DNA from: Paracidovorax wautersii
GTDB lineage: Bacteria > Pseudomonadota > Gammaproteobacteria > Burkholderiales > Burkholderiaceae_C
DNA: 64,000 nt
Direction of reading: 5' to 3'
Assembly: GCF_900113035.1 (NCBI RefSeq)
Contig: NZ_FONX01000007.1
Span: 164,251 to 228,250 of the forward strand
The translations under genes were made by a program, and so were the position numbers. Shown here in pieces: positions 36,857 to 46,932 of the stretch. The number at the start of each line of letters is the position of its first letter. The first letter of the stretch is position 1. The notes beneath the pieces are model-generated. The model made no database searches and had not been told where the DNA came from. It worked only from the letters and a program-made list of their open reading frames with translations.

Positions 36857-38101
36857 TCAGGCGTGGATCTTGAAGCCGTCGGCGTACTTCTTCGGGTCCT
36901 TGCCGTCCCAGACGACACCGTCCACCAGCTTGGCGGTGCGCATCTCGCTGGCGGGCAGCGGCGTCTTGGCGGCGGCGGCGGCCTGCTTGTAGAGGTCGAT
37001 GCGGTTCACGGACTTGGCCACGGCCAGGTAGTCGGGGTGTTCCTTCAGCAGGCCCCAGCGCTTGTGCTGCGTGAGGAACCACATGCCGTCCGAGAGATAG
37101 GGGAAGTTCACCGCGCCGCCGGCGTAGAACTTCATGTGGTCCGGGTCGTCCCAGGTCTTGCCCAGGCCGTCCTGGTAGCGGCCCAGGATGCGCTGGTTGA
37201 TCGCGTCCACGCCGGTGTTCACGTAAGCCTTGCCGGCGATGGTCTCGGCCATCTTGCTCTTGTTGGCCAGGCTCTCGTCGATCCAGCGGCTGGCTTCCAG
37301 GATGGCCGCCGTCACGGCGCGCGCGGTGTTGGGGTTGTTCTGCACGAACTCGGACGTGGTGCCCAGCACCTTCTCGGGGTGGTCCTTCCAGATCGCCTGC
37401 GTGGTGGTGGCGGTGATGCCGATGCCGTCCATGATGGCGCGGTGGTTCCAGGGCTCGCCCACGCAGAAGCCGTCCATGTTGCCCACGCGCATGTTGGCCA
37501 CCATCTGCGGCGGCGGCACGGTGATGACCTTGGCGTCCTTCATCGGGTCGATGCCGTTGGCCGCCAGCCAGTAGTACAGCCACATGGCGTGCGTGCCGGT
37601 CGGGAAGGTCTGGGCGAAGGTGTATTCGCGCTTCTCTGCGGCCATCAGCTTGGCGAGCGTGGGCCCGTTCACGGCGCCCTTGTCCGCGAGCTTCTTGCTC
37701 AGCGAGATCGCCTGGCCGTTCTGGTTCAGCGTCATCAGCACGGCCATGTCCTTCTTGGGGCCGCCCACGCCCAGGTGCACGCCATAGACCAGGCCGTAGA
37801 GCACGTGGGCGAAGTCCAGCTCGCCGTTGACCAGCTTGTCGCGCACGCCGGCCCAGCTCGCTTCCTTGCTGGGGATGATCTTCACGCCGTACTTCTGGTC
37901 GATGCCCAGCACCGAGGCCATGACCACGCTGGCGCAGTCGGTGAGCGGAATGAAGCCGATCTTCACTTCCTTTTTCTCGGGGGCATCGGAGCCTGCGGCA
38001 TACACCAGGGAGCGCAGCGCGGGGCTGATGCCCACGGCGCCCACGGTGGCCGCCTGCAGCACGGTGCGGCGTTGCAGGCTGGTTTTCGAAACATCGGTCA
38101 T
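36857..38101 (-). CDS. nrtA: Nitrate-binding protein, CmpA/NrtA family (Tat signal)
   Basis: 414 residues. The twin-arginine signal LQRRTVLQAATVGAVGIS at the N-terminus directs Tat export. The mature part is a CmpA/NrtA-type solute-binding fold, with KIGFIPLTDCASVVMASVLG, MDGFCVGEPWNHRAI and TFPTGTHAMWLYYWLAANG typical of nitrate binders. It supplies nitrate to NrtB. The related sensor NasS lacks a signal peptide; no separate nasS is present in this window, so the signal for NasT is unresolved. The gene is preceded by a leader attenuator at 38181-38250. Confidence 0.93.
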   Translation of the reverse strand: MTDVSKTSLQRRTVLQAATVGAVGISPALRSLVYAAGSDAPEKKEVKIGFIPLTDCASVVMASVLGIDQKYGVKIIPSKEASWAGVRDKLVNGELDFAHVLYGLVYGVHLGVGGPKKDMAVLMTLNQNGQAISLSKKLADKGAVNGPTLAKLMAAEKREYTFAQTFPTGTHAMWLYYWLAANGIDPMKDAKVITVPPPQMVANMRVGNMDGFCVGEPWNHRAIMDGIGITATTTQAIWKDHPEKVLGTTSEFVQNNPNTARAVTAAILEASRWIDESLANKSKMAETIAGKAYVNTGVDAINQRILGRYQDGLGKTWDDPDHMKFYAGGAVNFPYLSDGMWFLTQHKRWGLLKEHPDYLAVAKSVNRIDLYKQAAAAAKTPLPASEMRTAKLVDGVVWDGKDPKKYADGFKIHA

Positions 38102-38527
38102 GGCAGCGTCCTCGAAGCGGATGGAAAGAGACGGAACAAGACAAGGCAAGACAAGGCAACACGAAGCGAAACAGCGCAGGCAAAGAAAAAGGCGTCCACA
38201 CATCGCAACTGCGCTCTGGCGTGAGCGCAACTGCGAGTGGGGACGCCTTTGTCCTGGGGTGCGATGCAGGCCGCCCGTCATTGGGCTGCCTGCTTCGCGG
38301 AAGCATCGACCTGCGTTGGTCTGCACGGTGCTACGCAAGCGGTGTGCCAGCGCGCCTGGGTGTTCTGCCGCGCTATGGAGTCGATAGCTGGATGCGCCGG
38401 TCGGATAAGGGCTGCAGGGCGATCAGGCTCAGATGGCACCGGCGCTGCAGGCCGCTCGCGGCAGAGCCGGCACGGTGCCGGCCCGCACTGCGCTTGTGCG
38501 CTGCACCAAAAGAGAAGCGAGGGGAGC
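38102..38527 (-). other. nasT-nrtA intergenic leader region
   Basis: A 426-bp gene-free stretch. The nrtA-proximal part (38102-38180) is a purine/AC-rich spacer with the ribosome-binding site. The attenuator lies at 38181-38250. The remainder (38251-38527) should hold the nrtA promoter and the RNA hairpins that NasT would bind. No open frame here looks like a gene. Confidence 0.6.
38181..38250 (-). promoter_or_regulatory. Leader attenuator (intrinsic terminator) of the nrtABD operon
   Basis: On the minus strand AAAGGCGTCC (38241-38250) pairs with GGACGCCTTT (38188-38197) and a T-rich tail follows. Within it, GAGCGC/GCGCTC and TGCG/CGCA extend a long hairpin. It ends about 80 bp before the nrtA start, inside the nasT-nrtA gap. 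The GGCGTCC/GGACGCC closing stem is shared with the transporter-gene leader. The 275 bp between nasT and this terminator contain further dyads (for example TGCTTC/GAAGCA near 38291-38305). NasT-type antitermination is the best explanation. Confidence 0.82.
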
Positions 38528-39154
38528 TCAGCCCAGCAGGTCGGCCACGTCCAGCATGCGCTGGGCGACCTCGGCGAGCTTCAGGCCCTTGTCCATGGCG
38601 GTCTTGCGCAGCTTGTCGTAGGCGGCCTGTTCGGTCAGGCCCTGGCGCTGCATCAGCAGGCCCTTGGCGCGGTCGATGGTCTTGCGGTCCTTGAGCTCGG
38701 AGCGCGCATCGGCCAGCTGCGAGCGCAGCGATTGCTCGTGCTGGAAGCGCGCCATCGCCACGTCCAGGATCGGGCGGATGCGCTGGGGCGCCAGGCCCGC
38801 CACGATATAGGCCGACACGCCCAGCGCCACCGCGTCCTTCACGTGGCTGGTGTCCTCGTCGTTGGTGAACATGACGATGGGGCGGCGCTCGTCGCGCGTG
38901 GCCATCACCACGTGTTCGAGCGCGTCGCGGGCCTCGCTCTCGGCGTCCACGATGATGAGGTCGGGCTGCAGCTGCGCGATGCGCTCGCGCAGGAACACGT
39001 CGGCCGGCAGCGTCGCCACCAGGTTGAAACGGTTCTCCAGCAGGCCGATGCGCAGCGCGCGCGAGCGCTCGGCCTGCATCTGGGCATGCTCGTCATCTTC
39101 CCCCGTCTCCGACAGGTCGGGGGCCACCACCACGATGCGCAGGGACTCGTTCAT
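38528..39154 (-). CDS. nasT: NasT-type ANTAR antiterminator response regulator
   Basis: 208 residues: a receiver-like domain (about 5-135, with Asp70 in PDLIIVDAESEARDA) and a C-terminal ANTAR RNA-binding domain (about 148-205: LKDRKTIDRAKGLLMQRQGL, AYDKLRKTAMDKGLKLAEVA). ANTAR proteins bind paired hexaloop hairpins in leader RNA and prevent terminator formation; NasT does so for nitrate-assimilation genes and is held inactive by NasS without nitrate. The start at 39154 (MNESLRIVVV) fits the receiver boundary; upstream in-frame ATGs add an unrelated tail. It lies upstream of nrtA on the same strand, with attenuators in both transport leaders as likely targets. Confidence 0.92.
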   Translation of the reverse strand: MNESLRIVVVAPDLSETGEDDEHAQMQAERSRALRIGLLENRFNLVATLPADVFLRERIAQLQPDLIIVDAESEARDALEHVVMATRDERRPIVMFTNDEDTSHVKDAVALGVSAYIVAGLAPQRIRPILDVAMARFQHEQSLRSQLADARSELKDRKTIDRAKGLLMQRQGLTEQAAYDKLRKTAMDKGLKLAEVAQRMLDVADLLG

Positions 39155-39303
39155 GACCGGCATTGTGAGCAAGAAACACGCCAAATTGGTGCATCGTGCT
39201 GGTGCGTGCCAGGGGCCGGCGGCCACGGAAACGGCGGCGCCCGGCGGTGCGGACTTCGAGTCCGACACCCCGGGCGCGGCGGCAGAGCGCTGTGGCGGGC
39301 GCG

Positions 39304-41706
39304 TCAGCGGATGGTGACGGGCACCGTGATCTGCGCCGTGCGGCCCAGCGAATCACGCGCCACCACGGTCAGCGCATAGTTGCCGGCCACCGGCGAGGGC
39401 CAGATCGCCGTGATGGTGGTGCCCTGCATATAGAAACCCATGCCCAGCGGCGCGCCGGAGAGCGTGACCGACAGCCACGAGGCGCCCGGCGCGGCGATCG
39501 CGATGCTGCCGGAGAGCGCCTGCCCGGGCTTGCCCGTCCACGGCGCCGCCGTGATCGAGAGGCCGTTGGACGAGACGGTGCTGCCCGCCGCCGCGATGCG
39601 GACCGTATAGGTGCCGCGGCCCACCAGGTTGGTCTTGGTGTCGGTGGCCGCAACGGTCACCGTGTAGGTGCCCAGCACCGGGCTGGCCCAGCTCACCGTG
39701 CCGTCGGTGCCGACCGCCATGCCTGCTGGCGCGCCGCTCAGCGCATAGCGCAGCGGGTTGACCGAAGGCGCCGCGGCGCTGAAGGACAGGGCCTTGCCCA
39801 CCGTGCCGGCGATGCTGCCGCCCGGCACGGCCGGAGGCGTGGGCGCCGCCACGGTCACCTTGTAGATGCCCTGGCCGGTGAGGCCGGTCTTGGTGTCGCG
39901 GGCGATGGCGGTGACCGAATAGATGCCCGCCACCGGCGCCGCCCAGTTGACCACGCCCGCGCTGGACACCGTCATGCCCGCCGGCGCACCGGCCAGGCTG
40001 TAGGTGACCGCATTGGTGGCCGTGACGGACACGGTGAAGGAGAGCGGCTGGCCGGCCAGCCCGCTCACCGCGGCGCTGCCCACGGCCGGGGGCGGCGCGG
40101 CCACGGTGGCGCCGGAGAGCAGCGTCAGCAGGCTGCTGGCGCGCGGCGTGCCCAGCCCGGTGAGCTGGTCATAGCCGGTGCGCGCCGTGCAGGTGCCGCA
40201 GGTGCCGTGCGTGCCGGCCGAGACGTCGAGGAAGCCGCTGGCGTAGTTGCCGGGCTGCGCGCCGATGTTGCCGTAGAGCACCGCATGCGGCCGCCCCAGG
40301 GCTGCCTGGCCGGCCTGGGCGCGCAGTGCGCCGGCCGAGGCCAGCAGGCCGGCCCACATCGGCGTGGACATGCTGGTGCCGCCCGCGCTCAGCCACTGCG
40401 CCGTGCTGGCGCCGGGCGAGATCACGGCCACGTACTGGCCGGTGGAAGGGTCGGCATTCATCGCCACGTCGGCCACCGTGCGGCGCGCCACCGTGCCCAC
40501 GCCGGGCAGGCCCGACTGCTGATAGGCCGGCGTGCCGAAGTACGCGCTGGTGCCTCCGCCCGTGCCGGACCAGGCCACTTCCGAGCGCGAGCCCGTGCCC
40601 GAATAGGTGAGCGAGGTGCCGCCCACGGCCAGCACGCCGGGCGATGCCGCCGGCCACATCACGCCCGCGCCCCAATCGCCGGTGGCGGCGAGATAGCTCA
40701 TGCGCGTGCCGGTGAAGGCCGATTCCAGCCCGCTGGCCCAGCTGCCTTCGCCGGCGCCGAAGCTCATGGACACATGGCCGGGCCCCATGGCGTTGGCGAG
40801 GCGGATGGCGGCGGACAAAGCGCCCACCGAGGCGTCGGGCGCCTCGATCAGCACGATGCGCGCGGCCGGCGCGATGGCGTGCGACCACTGCACGTCCAGC
40901 GCGATCTCGGTGGCCCAGCCGGAGTCGTAGGTTGGCGCTGCGGACGCGAGGCCGCCCGAGGTGTTCGCATAGGCCACCCACAGCTCGCAGCCGGCATTGG
41001 CGGCCGGCGCGGCCAGGGGCAGGGCGGTGACGGCGGGCAGCACCTTGGCGGCGCAGGCGGGCAGGCCGAACTTCTGGTTGAAGGTGGCCAGCTCCGCCGC
41101 GGCATTGGGGTTGTGATAGGCCGCCACGATGTAGATGGTCTGGCCCGCGCCCATCTGCGCCCACTGCTGCGCGGTGGGCGCAGCGCCCGTGGCGGGCAGC
41201 GCCGGCAGGCCGTAGGCCGCGCGCACCTGGGCGGGGGTGTAGGTGGCGACCGCGCCGGTCGCGAGCGGGGCCGCCGTGGCGCCGCCGTCGGCCGCCTGCG
41301 CCTTGAGGTGGGCGGCTTCGAGCTTGCCCAGCGTCAGGCCCTTGGTGGAAAGGGCGGCCAGGCCCGCGTCCACCGCCTTCAGGCTGGGCTGCATCGCGGC
41401 GCTGGCTCCGGGGTCGGCCACGTCCTGGTCGCCGGGCTCGGGCAGCAGCACGGGGGCGACGTGGAAGGTGGGCTGTGCCTGCAGCGTGGCGGGCACGTCG
41501 GGCGGCAGTCCGTCCTGCGAGGAGAGCGTGGTCAGGCTGGCCGCGATCTCGCCGGCCTGCATCGTGACGTTGTCGGTGGCCGAACTGCCACCGCCGCCGC
41601 AGGAAGCCAGGCTGGCCGCCATGGCGACCAGCGTCCAGGCCAGGGCCGCGGGCCTGCGCGGCGGGCAGGGCGAAAGCGATGAGGTTCCAAAGCGGGTGTG
41701 GGGCAT
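39304..41706 (-). CDS. S53-family (sedolisin-type) peptidase lipoprotein with C-terminal Ig-like repeats
   Basis: 800 residues. Lipobox SLASC (Cys36) after a hydrophobic signal. A pro-region and a catalytic domain (about 150-515) follow. Glu267 and Asp271 in EIALDV (E-x3-D) and the nucleophile Ser445 in GGTSMSTPMWAG match the Ser-Glu-Asp pattern of S53 acid peptidases. Residues about 525-800 hold three Ig-like repeats of about 90 residues; each has the pattern Y-x-L-x-GAP-x-GM followed by W-x-x-P and an A-x-D-x(T/L) strand. The product should be surface-anchored and may bind or degrade external protein. An AT-rich stretch (41798-41885) upstream can hold its promoter. Confidence 0.85.
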   Translation of the reverse strand: MPHTRFGTSSLSPCPPRRPAALAWTLVAMAASLASCGGGGSSATDNVTMQAGEIAASLTTLSSQDGLPPDVPATLQAQPTFHVAPVLLPEPGDQDVADPGASAAMQPSLKAVDAGLAALSTKGLTLGKLEAAHLKAQAADGGATAAPLATGAVATYTPAQVRAAYGLPALPATGAAPTAQQWAQMGAGQTIYIVAAYHNPNAAAELATFNQKFGLPACAAKVLPAVTALPLAAPAANAGCELWVAYANTSGGLASAAPTYDSGWATEIALDVQWSHAIAPAARIVLIEAPDASVGALSAAIRLANAMGPGHVSMSFGAGEGSWASGLESAFTGTRMSYLAATGDWGAGVMWPAASPGVLAVGGTSLTYSGTGSRSEVAWSGTGGGTSAYFGTPAYQQSGLPGVGTVARRTVADVAMNADPSTGQYVAVISPGASTAQWLSAGGTSMSTPMWAGLLASAGALRAQAGQAALGRPHAVLYGNIGAQPGNYASGFLDVSAGTHGTCGTCTARTGYDQLTGLGTPRASSLLTLLSGATVAAPPPAVGSAAVSGLAGQPLSFTVSVTATNAVTYSLAGAPAGMTVSSAGVVNWAAPVAGIYSVTAIARDTKTGLTGQGIYKVTVAAPTPPAVPGGSIAGTVGKALSFSAAAPSVNPLRYALSGAPAGMAVGTDGTVSWASPVLGTYTVTVAATDTKTNLVGRGTYTVRIAAAGSTVSSNGLSITAAPWTGKPGQALSGSIAIAAPGASWLSVTLSGAPLGMGFYMQGTTITAIWPSPVAGNYALTVVARDSLGRTAQITVPVTIR

Positions 41707-41931
41707 GGCGGGCGGTCTCCGTGGGTGTTGTGGCCGGGGCTCCGGGTGCGGGGCGCTATGCGCCTTCGTGGCCCGCCGGCAGGTGGTCGAACGCCTGCAA
41801 TGTAAATGATTGTTTCTTTTTGTTTATCAAATATTTCAATTGAATGCGTGTTTGCGATGCTTGAATTGATCTAAATGATAGTTTTGGCCCTGCGATGGGG
41901 TGGGCGGAAGGGCCCGTCTAAACTCCCGCCC

Positions 41932-42996
41932 ATGAGTCAGCTGATCCTTGGAATCGAATCCTCCTGCGACGAGACCGGCGTGGCGCTGGTGCGCCTGCCC
42001 GACGGTGCGGGCGTGCCCGTGCTGGAGGCCCACGCGCTGCACAGCCAGATCGAGATGCACCAGGCCTACGGCGGCGTGGTGCCCGAGCTGGCCAGCCGCG
42101 ACCACATCCGCCGCGTGCTGCCGCTCACGCAGAGCGTGCTGGACCAGGCCGGCCGTCAGCTGGCCGAGGTGGACGTGGTGGCCTACACGCGCGGCCCGGG
42201 CCTGGCCGGCGCGTTGCTGGTGGGCGCGGGCGTGGCCTGCGCGCTGGGCGCCGCGCTGGGCAAGCCGGTGCTGGGCGTGCATCACCTCGAAGGGCATCTG
42301 CTCTCGCCCTTCCTGAGCGCCGATCCTCCCGAATTCCCCTTCGTCGCGCTGCTGGTCTCGGGCGGGCACACGCAGCTCATGAGGGTGGACGGCGTGGGCC
42401 GCTACGAACTGCTGGGCGAAACCATCGACGACGCGGCGGGCGAGGCCTTCGACAAGTCCGCCAAGCTGCTGGGCCTGGGCTACCCGGGCGGGCCGGCCCT
42501 CTCGCGGCTGGCGCAGCAGGGCGATGGCGAAGCCTTCAAGCTGCCGCGCCCGCTGCTGCACAGCGGCAACCTCGACTTCTCCTTCGCCGGCCTGAAGACC
42601 GCCGTGCTCACCCAGGCCAGGAAGCTGGGCGACGATCTGGACGCGCGCCGCGCCGACCTGGCCGCGAGCACCGAGGCGGCCATCGTGGACGTGCTGGTCC
42701 GAAAGACCCTGAGCGCCCTGAAGGGCACTGGCCTGCGCCGCGTGGTGGTGGCCGGCGGCGTGGGCGCCAACCGCCTGCTGCGCGAACAGCTCGACGCCGC
42801 CTGCGCGCGCCTGAAGGTGCGGGTGCACTATCCTGAGCTGCACCTGTGCACCGACAACGGCGCCATGATCGCCATGGCCGCCGCCATGCGCCTGCAGGCC
42901 GGCCAGCAGAGGCCCAGCCGCGACTACGCCTTCGACGTCAAGCCGCGCTGGCCGCTGGATTCGCTCCAGACGGATGCGCCCGCCGTGGCGGCCTGA
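41932..42996 (+). CDS. tsaD: tRNA N6-threonylcarbamoyltransferase TsaD
   Basis: A 354-residue ASKHA-fold enzyme that transfers threonylcarbamoyl from TC-AMP to A37 of ANN-decoding tRNAs. The start [13 protein letters not shown], the metal-binding H-x3-H in [20 protein letters not shown], the [14 protein letters not shown] stretch and the late TDNGAMIA are all diagnostic. The length is standard. ATG 41932 is chosen; an in-frame start at 41875 adds non-conserved residues. It is an essential gene in many bacteria and stands alone here. Confidence 0.97.
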   Translation: MSQLILGIESSCDETGVALVRLPDGAGVPVLEAHALHSQIEMHQAYGGVVPELASRDHIRRVLPLTQSVLDQAGRQLAEVDVVAYTRGPGLAGALLVGAGVACALGAALGKPVLGVHHLEGHLLSPFLSADPPEFPFVALLVSGGHTQLMRVDGVGRYELLGETIDDAAGEAFDKSAKLLGLGYPGGPALSRLAQQGDGEAFKLPRPLLHSGNLDFSFAGLKTAVLTQARKLGDDLDARRADLAASTEAAIVDVLVRKTLSALKGTGLRRVVVAGGVGANRLLREQLDAACARLKVRVHYPELHLCTDNGAMIAMAAAMRLQAGQQRPSRDYAFDVKPRWPLDSLQTDAPAVAA

Positions 42997-43042
42997 ATCT
43001 GCGGTCGATACGGGCGTAGCGCAGGCTGTGCCTGCGCATCGT

Positions 43043-43059
43043 GCTATCTATTGAATAGC
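43043..43059. repeat. GCTAT...ATAGC dyad between tsaD and ppsR
   Basis: GCTAT-CTATTGA-ATAGC lies in the 90-bp gap between the convergent tsaD and ppsR genes, preceded by an AGGCTGTGCCTG dyad. It matches other copies of the family-specific extragenic repeat. Confidence 0.5.
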
Positions 43060-43086
43060 AAACGGCGCGCCGTGCGCCCGGTACGG

Positions 43087-43908
43087 TCAGTACATGAGGC
43101 GCTCGGGCCGCACTTCCTGCAGGATGGTCGTGGCGATCTCTTCGATGCTCTTGGTGGTGGTGGACAGCCACCGGATGCCCGACCGCCGCATCATGCTTTC
43201 GGCCTCCGAGACCTCGTAGCGGCAGTTGAGCAGGTCGGCGTATTTGGAGCCCGGCCGCCGCTCGTTGCGGATCTGCGAGAGCCGCTCGGGCTGGATGGTC
43301 AGGCCGAAGATCTTCTTGCGGTGCGGCTCCAGCGCGGGCGGCAGCTGGCGGCGCTCGAAGTCTTCCGGAATCAGCGGGTAGTTGGCCACCTTCAGGCCGC
43401 ACTGCATGGCCAGGTACAGGCTGGTGGGCGTCTTGCCCGAGCGCGAGACGCCGATCAGGATCACGTCGGCGCCGGCCAGGTCGCGGTGGCTCTGGCCGTC
43501 GTCGTGGTCCAGGCTGAAGTTGATGGCGTCGATGCGCTGCGTGTATTCCTTGCTCAGGCTCACGTCCGAGAAGCGCCCCACGCGGTGGTGGGACTTGATG
43601 CCCAGCTCGGTCTCCAGCGGGCGGATGAAGGTGCCGAACATGTCCAGCAGCATGCCCCGGCATCCCTGCTCGATGATGTGCAGCACGCTCATATTCACCA
43701 GCGTGGTGAAGACGATGGGCTTCTTGCCCTCCAGCTCCGCCGTGTGGTTGATCTGCCGCACCACCTGGTGGGCCTTGTCTTCGGTGTCGATGAAGGGCAG
43801 GCGCACGTGGCGGGGCTTCATGTCGAACTGGGCGAGGATGGCGTTGCCGAAAGTTTCGGCGGTGATGCCGGTGCCGTCGGAGATGAAGAAAACGGTGCGC
43901 GTGTGCAT
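43087..43908 (-). CDS. ppsR: PEP synthase regulatory kinase/pyrophosphorylase
   Basis: A 273-residue DUF299 protein. It inactivates PEP synthase by ADP-dependent phosphorylation of a Thr near the catalytic His and reactivates it by phosphorolysis. The N-terminus [14 protein letters not shown] and the P-loop [15 protein letters not shown] are diagnostic. The start at 43908 (MHTRTVFF) gives the standard length; the frame continues upstream but adds unrelated residues. It is divergent from ppsA, its substrate, across 239 bp. Confidence 0.96.
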   Translation of the reverse strand: MHTRTVFFISDGTGITAETFGNAILAQFDMKPRHVRLPFIDTEDKAHQVVRQINHTAELEGKKPIVFTTLVNMSVLHIIEQGCRGMLLDMFGTFIRPLETELGIKSHHRVGRFSDVSLSKEYTQRIDAINFSLDHDDGQSHRDLAGADVILIGVSRSGKTPTSLYLAMQCGLKVANYPLIPEDFERRQLPPALEPHRKKIFGLTIQPERLSQIRNERRPGSKYADLLNCRYEVSEAESMMRRSGIRWLSTTTKSIEEIATTILQEVRPERLMY

Positions 43909-44147
43909 GGAGCGGGTGGTTTGGCGAGGGGCGGTGGGAGGGATGGCGGGGTGTGCGGCCGGCGGGCTGGGGCGCATGCGCCTCGGCCGGCCTACAATCG
44001 CGCCCATTATTCCCAATTCATCACCATGCAACGCGGCTGCCCACTACCAGAACAGCAAAGCCAGCTGCCTTGCATGGGCGCGCGCCCACCTCGTTCGCTC
44101 CGCTTGGGCGCAGGCGCAGACCCGGTTTCAACTTCTGGAGCTTTCCC

Positions 44148-46538
44148 ATGTCTGCACTGTTCGAATCGACCGCCCTGGTCGTTCCGTTTGAAAACCTGAG
44201 AATGAGCGACGTCGAGTCGGTGGGGGGCAAGAACGCCTCCCTCGGCGAGATGATCTCCCAGCTGCCCCAGGGCGTGCGAGTGCCCACCGGCTTCGCCACC
44301 ACGGCGCATGCCTTCCGTGAGTTCCTGAAGCACGAAGGCCTGGCCGACCGCATCAGCCAGCGCCTGGCCACGCTCGACACCGAAGACGTGCGCGCGCTCG
44401 CCGCCGCCGGCGCCGAGATCCGCGGCTGGCTCGAAGCCCAGCCCTTCCCGGCCGACCTGGAAAAGGCCGTGCGCGACGCGTTCGCCACGCTGTCCGAAGG
44501 CAACCCGCAAGCCAGCTTCGCCGTGCGCTCGTCCGCCACGGCCGAAGACCTGCCCGACGCCTCGTTCGCCGGCCAGCAGGAAACCTTCCTGAACGTCGTC
44601 GGCATCGAAGACGTGCTGCACAAGATGAAGGAGGTGTTCGCCTCCCTCTACAACGACCGCGCCATCAGCTACCGCGTCCACAAGGGCTTCGCGCACGACG
44701 TCGTGGCCCTCTCGGCCGGCGTGCAGCGCATGGTCCGCTCCGACAAGGGCGCGGCCGGCGTGATGTTCACGCTCGACACCGAGTCCGGCTTCGAAGAGGT
44801 CGTCTTCATCACCTCCAGCTACGGCCTGGGCGAGACGGTGGTGCAGGGCGCCGTGAACCCCGACGAGTTCTACGTCCACAAGCCCATGCTGGCCGCCGGC
44901 AACAAGGCCGTGATTCGCCGCAACCTGGGCTCCAAGCTGATCCAGATGGTGTTCGCCTCGCCCGAGGAGAAGAAGGCCTCCGGCAAGCTGGTGCAGACCA
45001 CCGACGTGCCCGCAGAGCTGCGCAACCGCTATTCGCTGACCGACGCCGAAGTGCAGCAGCTGGCCGAATACGCCATCGTCATCGAGAAGCACTACGGCCG
45101 TCCGATGGACATCGAGTGGGGCAAGGACGGCACCGACGGCAAGCTCTACATCCTGCAGGCGCGCCCCGAGACGGTGAAGAGCCAGTCCAAGGGCCAGGCC
45201 GAGCAGCGCTTCAAGCTCAAGGGCACCGGTACCGTGCTGGCCGAAGGCCGCGCCATCGGCCAGAAGATCGGCACCGGCCCCGTGCGCCTGGTGAGCGACA
45301 TCGCCGAAATGGACAAGGTGCAGCCCGGCGACGTGCTGGTCACCGACATGACCGACCCCAACTGGGAGCCGGTGATGAAGCGCGCCAGCGCCATCGTCAC
45401 CAACCGCGGCGGTCGTACCTGCCACGCGGCCATCATCGCGCGTGAACTCGGCATCCCGGCCGTGGTGGGCTGCGGCGACGCCACCAGCCTGCTCAAGGAC
45501 GGCACCCTGGTCACCGTGAGCTGCGCCGAGGGCGACACCGGCAAGATCTACGATGGCCTGCTGGAAACCGAGGTCACCGAGGTGCAGCGCGGCGAGATGC
45601 CCGCCATCAAGACCAAGATCATGATGAACGTGGGCAACCCCCAGCTGGCCTTCGACTTCTGCCAGCTGCCCAACGAAGGCGTGGGCCTGGCCCGGCTGGA
45701 ATTCATCATCAACAACAACATCGGCGTCCACCCCAAGGCCATCCTGGACTACCCCCAGATCGACGCCGACCTGAAGAAGGCCGTCGAATCCGTGGCCCGC
45801 GGCCACGCCTCGCCCCGCGCCTTCTACGTGGACAAGGTCGCCGAAGGCGTGGCCACCATCGCCGCCGCCTTCTGGCCCAAGCCGGTCATCGTGCGCCTGT
45901 CGGACTTCAAGTCCAACGAATACCGCAAGCTCATCGGCGGCAGCCGCTACGAGCCCGAGGAAGAGAACCCCATGCTGGGCTTCCGCGGCGCGGCGCGCTA
46001 CATCAGCGAAGACTTCGGCGAAGCCTTCGCCATGGAATGCGATGCCTTGAAGCGCGTGCGCGGCGAGATGGGCCTGACCAACGTGCAGGTCATGGTGCCC
46101 TTCGTGCGCACGCTGAAGCAGGCCGACCGCGTGACGAAGCTGCTGGCCGACCATGGCCTCAAGCGCGGCGAGAACGGCCTGAAGGTCATCATGATGTGCG
46201 AGGTGCCCAGCAACGCCGTGCTGGCCGACGAGTTCCTGCAGTACTTCGACGGCTTCTCAATCGGCTCGAACGACCTGACCCAGCTCACCCTGGGCCTGGA
46301 CCGCGACTCCGGCCTCGAATTGCTGGCAGCCGACTTCGACGAGCGCGACCCGGCTGTGCAGGCGCTGCTCAAGCGCGCCATCGGCGCCTGCCTGGCGCAG
46401 GGCAAGTACGTGGGCATCTGCGGCCAGGGCCCCAGCGACCACCCCGACTTCGCCCAGTGGCTGGCCGACGAGGGCATCTCCTCGATCTCGCTCAACCCCG
46501 ACAGCGTGATCGCCACCTGGCAGCAGCTGGCGCGCTGA
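44148..46538 (+). CDS. ppsA: Phosphoenolpyruvate synthase
   Basis: A 796-residue enzyme that converts pyruvate and ATP to PEP, AMP and phosphate for gluconeogenesis. The ATP-binding domain is at about 15-340 ([32 protein letters not shown]), the phosphohistidine domain has His426 in [15 protein letters not shown], and the C-terminal PEP/pyruvate domain has [10 protein letters not shown] and [15 protein letters not shown] lies nine bases before ATG 44148. It faces ppsR, so activity is set post-translationally by that neighbour. Confidence 0.97.
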   Translation: MSALFESTALVVPFENLRMSDVESVGGKNASLGEMISQLPQGVRVPTGFATTAHAFREFLKHEGLADRISQRLATLDTEDVRALAAAGAEIRGWLEAQPFPADLEKAVRDAFATLSEGNPQASFAVRSSATAEDLPDASFAGQQETFLNVVGIEDVLHKMKEVFASLYNDRAISYRVHKGFAHDVVALSAGVQRMVRSDKGAAGVMFTLDTESGFEEVVFITSSYGLGETVVQGAVNPDEFYVHKPMLAAGNKAVIRRNLGSKLIQMVFASPEEKKASGKLVQTTDVPAELRNRYSLTDAEVQQLAEYAIVIEKHYGRPMDIEWGKDGTDGKLYILQARPETVKSQSKGQAEQRFKLKGTGTVLAEGRAIGQKIGTGPVRLVSDIAEMDKVQPGDVLVTDMTDPNWEPVMKRASAIVTNRGGRTCHAAIIARELGIPAVVGCGDATSLLKDGTLVTVSCAEGDTGKIYDGLLETEVTEVQRGEMPAIKTKIMMNVGNPQLAFDFCQLPNEGVGLARLEFIINNNIGVHPKAILDYPQIDADLKKAVESVARGHASPRAFYVDKVAEGVATIAAAFWPKPVIVRLSDFKSNEYRKLIGGSRYEPEEENPMLGFRGAARYISEDFGEAFAMECDALKRVRGEMGLTNVQVMVPFVRTLKQADRVTKLLADHGLKRGENGLKVIMMCEVPSNAVLADEFLQYFDGFSIGSNDLTQLTLGLDRDSGLELLAADFDERDPAVQALLKRAIGACLAQGKYVGICGQGPSDHPDFAQWLADEGISSISLNPDSVIATWQQLAR

Positions 46539-46575
46539 CGCCCGCGCCGGCCTGGGCTACCGACCGATCGCCGCC

Positions 46576-46932
46576 ATGCCGCAGCCGGCACCGGACGAAG
46601 CGTTCCGTGAGGGCGCTCCGTTCGCGCCGGACCTGCACGATGCGCGGCACCTGTGGCTCAAGGCTGGGCTGCTGCTGGCCTGGGTGCTGGTCTCCTTCGT
46701 CGCCTGCTATTTCGCGCGCGATCTGCAGGTGATGGTGGCCGGCTGGCCCCTGGGCTACTGGATCGCGGCGCAGGGGGCGATCCTCGCCTTCCTCGCCATC
46801 ACCGTCTTCTACTGCGTGGCCATGGACCGCTTCGAGCGCCACGACGCGGGCGCTTGCGCCCCCGCTGCCAAATCCGACTCATCCGGCTCGCCCGAGCATC
46901 CGGCCGCCGCGCCGCGCCCGCCCCATGGCTGA
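46576..46932 (+). CDS. DUF4212 small subunit of a sodium/solute symporter
   Basis: 118 residues with two hydrophobic helices (about 28-50 and 60-83), the conserved LLAWVLVSFVACYFARDL and a Pro/Ala-rich tail. DUF4212 proteins are regularly encoded just upstream of acetate-type sodium/solute symporters and probably act as their small subunit. It overlaps the symporter gene by 8 bp. It starts 37 bp after ppsA on the same strand, so it may share that transcript: uptake of a C2/C3 acid would feed PEP synthase. Confidence 0.9.
   Translation: MPQPAPDEAFREGAPFAPDLHDARHLWLKAGLLLAWVLVSFVACYFARDLQVMVAGWPLGYWIAAQGAILAFLAITVFYCVAMDRFERHDAGACAPAAKSDSSGSPEHPAAAPRPPHG

Noticed and set aside
35025..38306. 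1093-residue frame spanning nrtD, nrtB and nrtA on the minus strand
   Set aside because: Only the part from 35837 down is the real ATPase; the rest is an off-frame reading of nrtB and nrtA, each of which has a proper frame of its own.
44007..46154. 715-residue open frame on the minus strand across ppsA
   Set aside because: Shadow of the ppsA frame; no motif and no ribosome-binding site.
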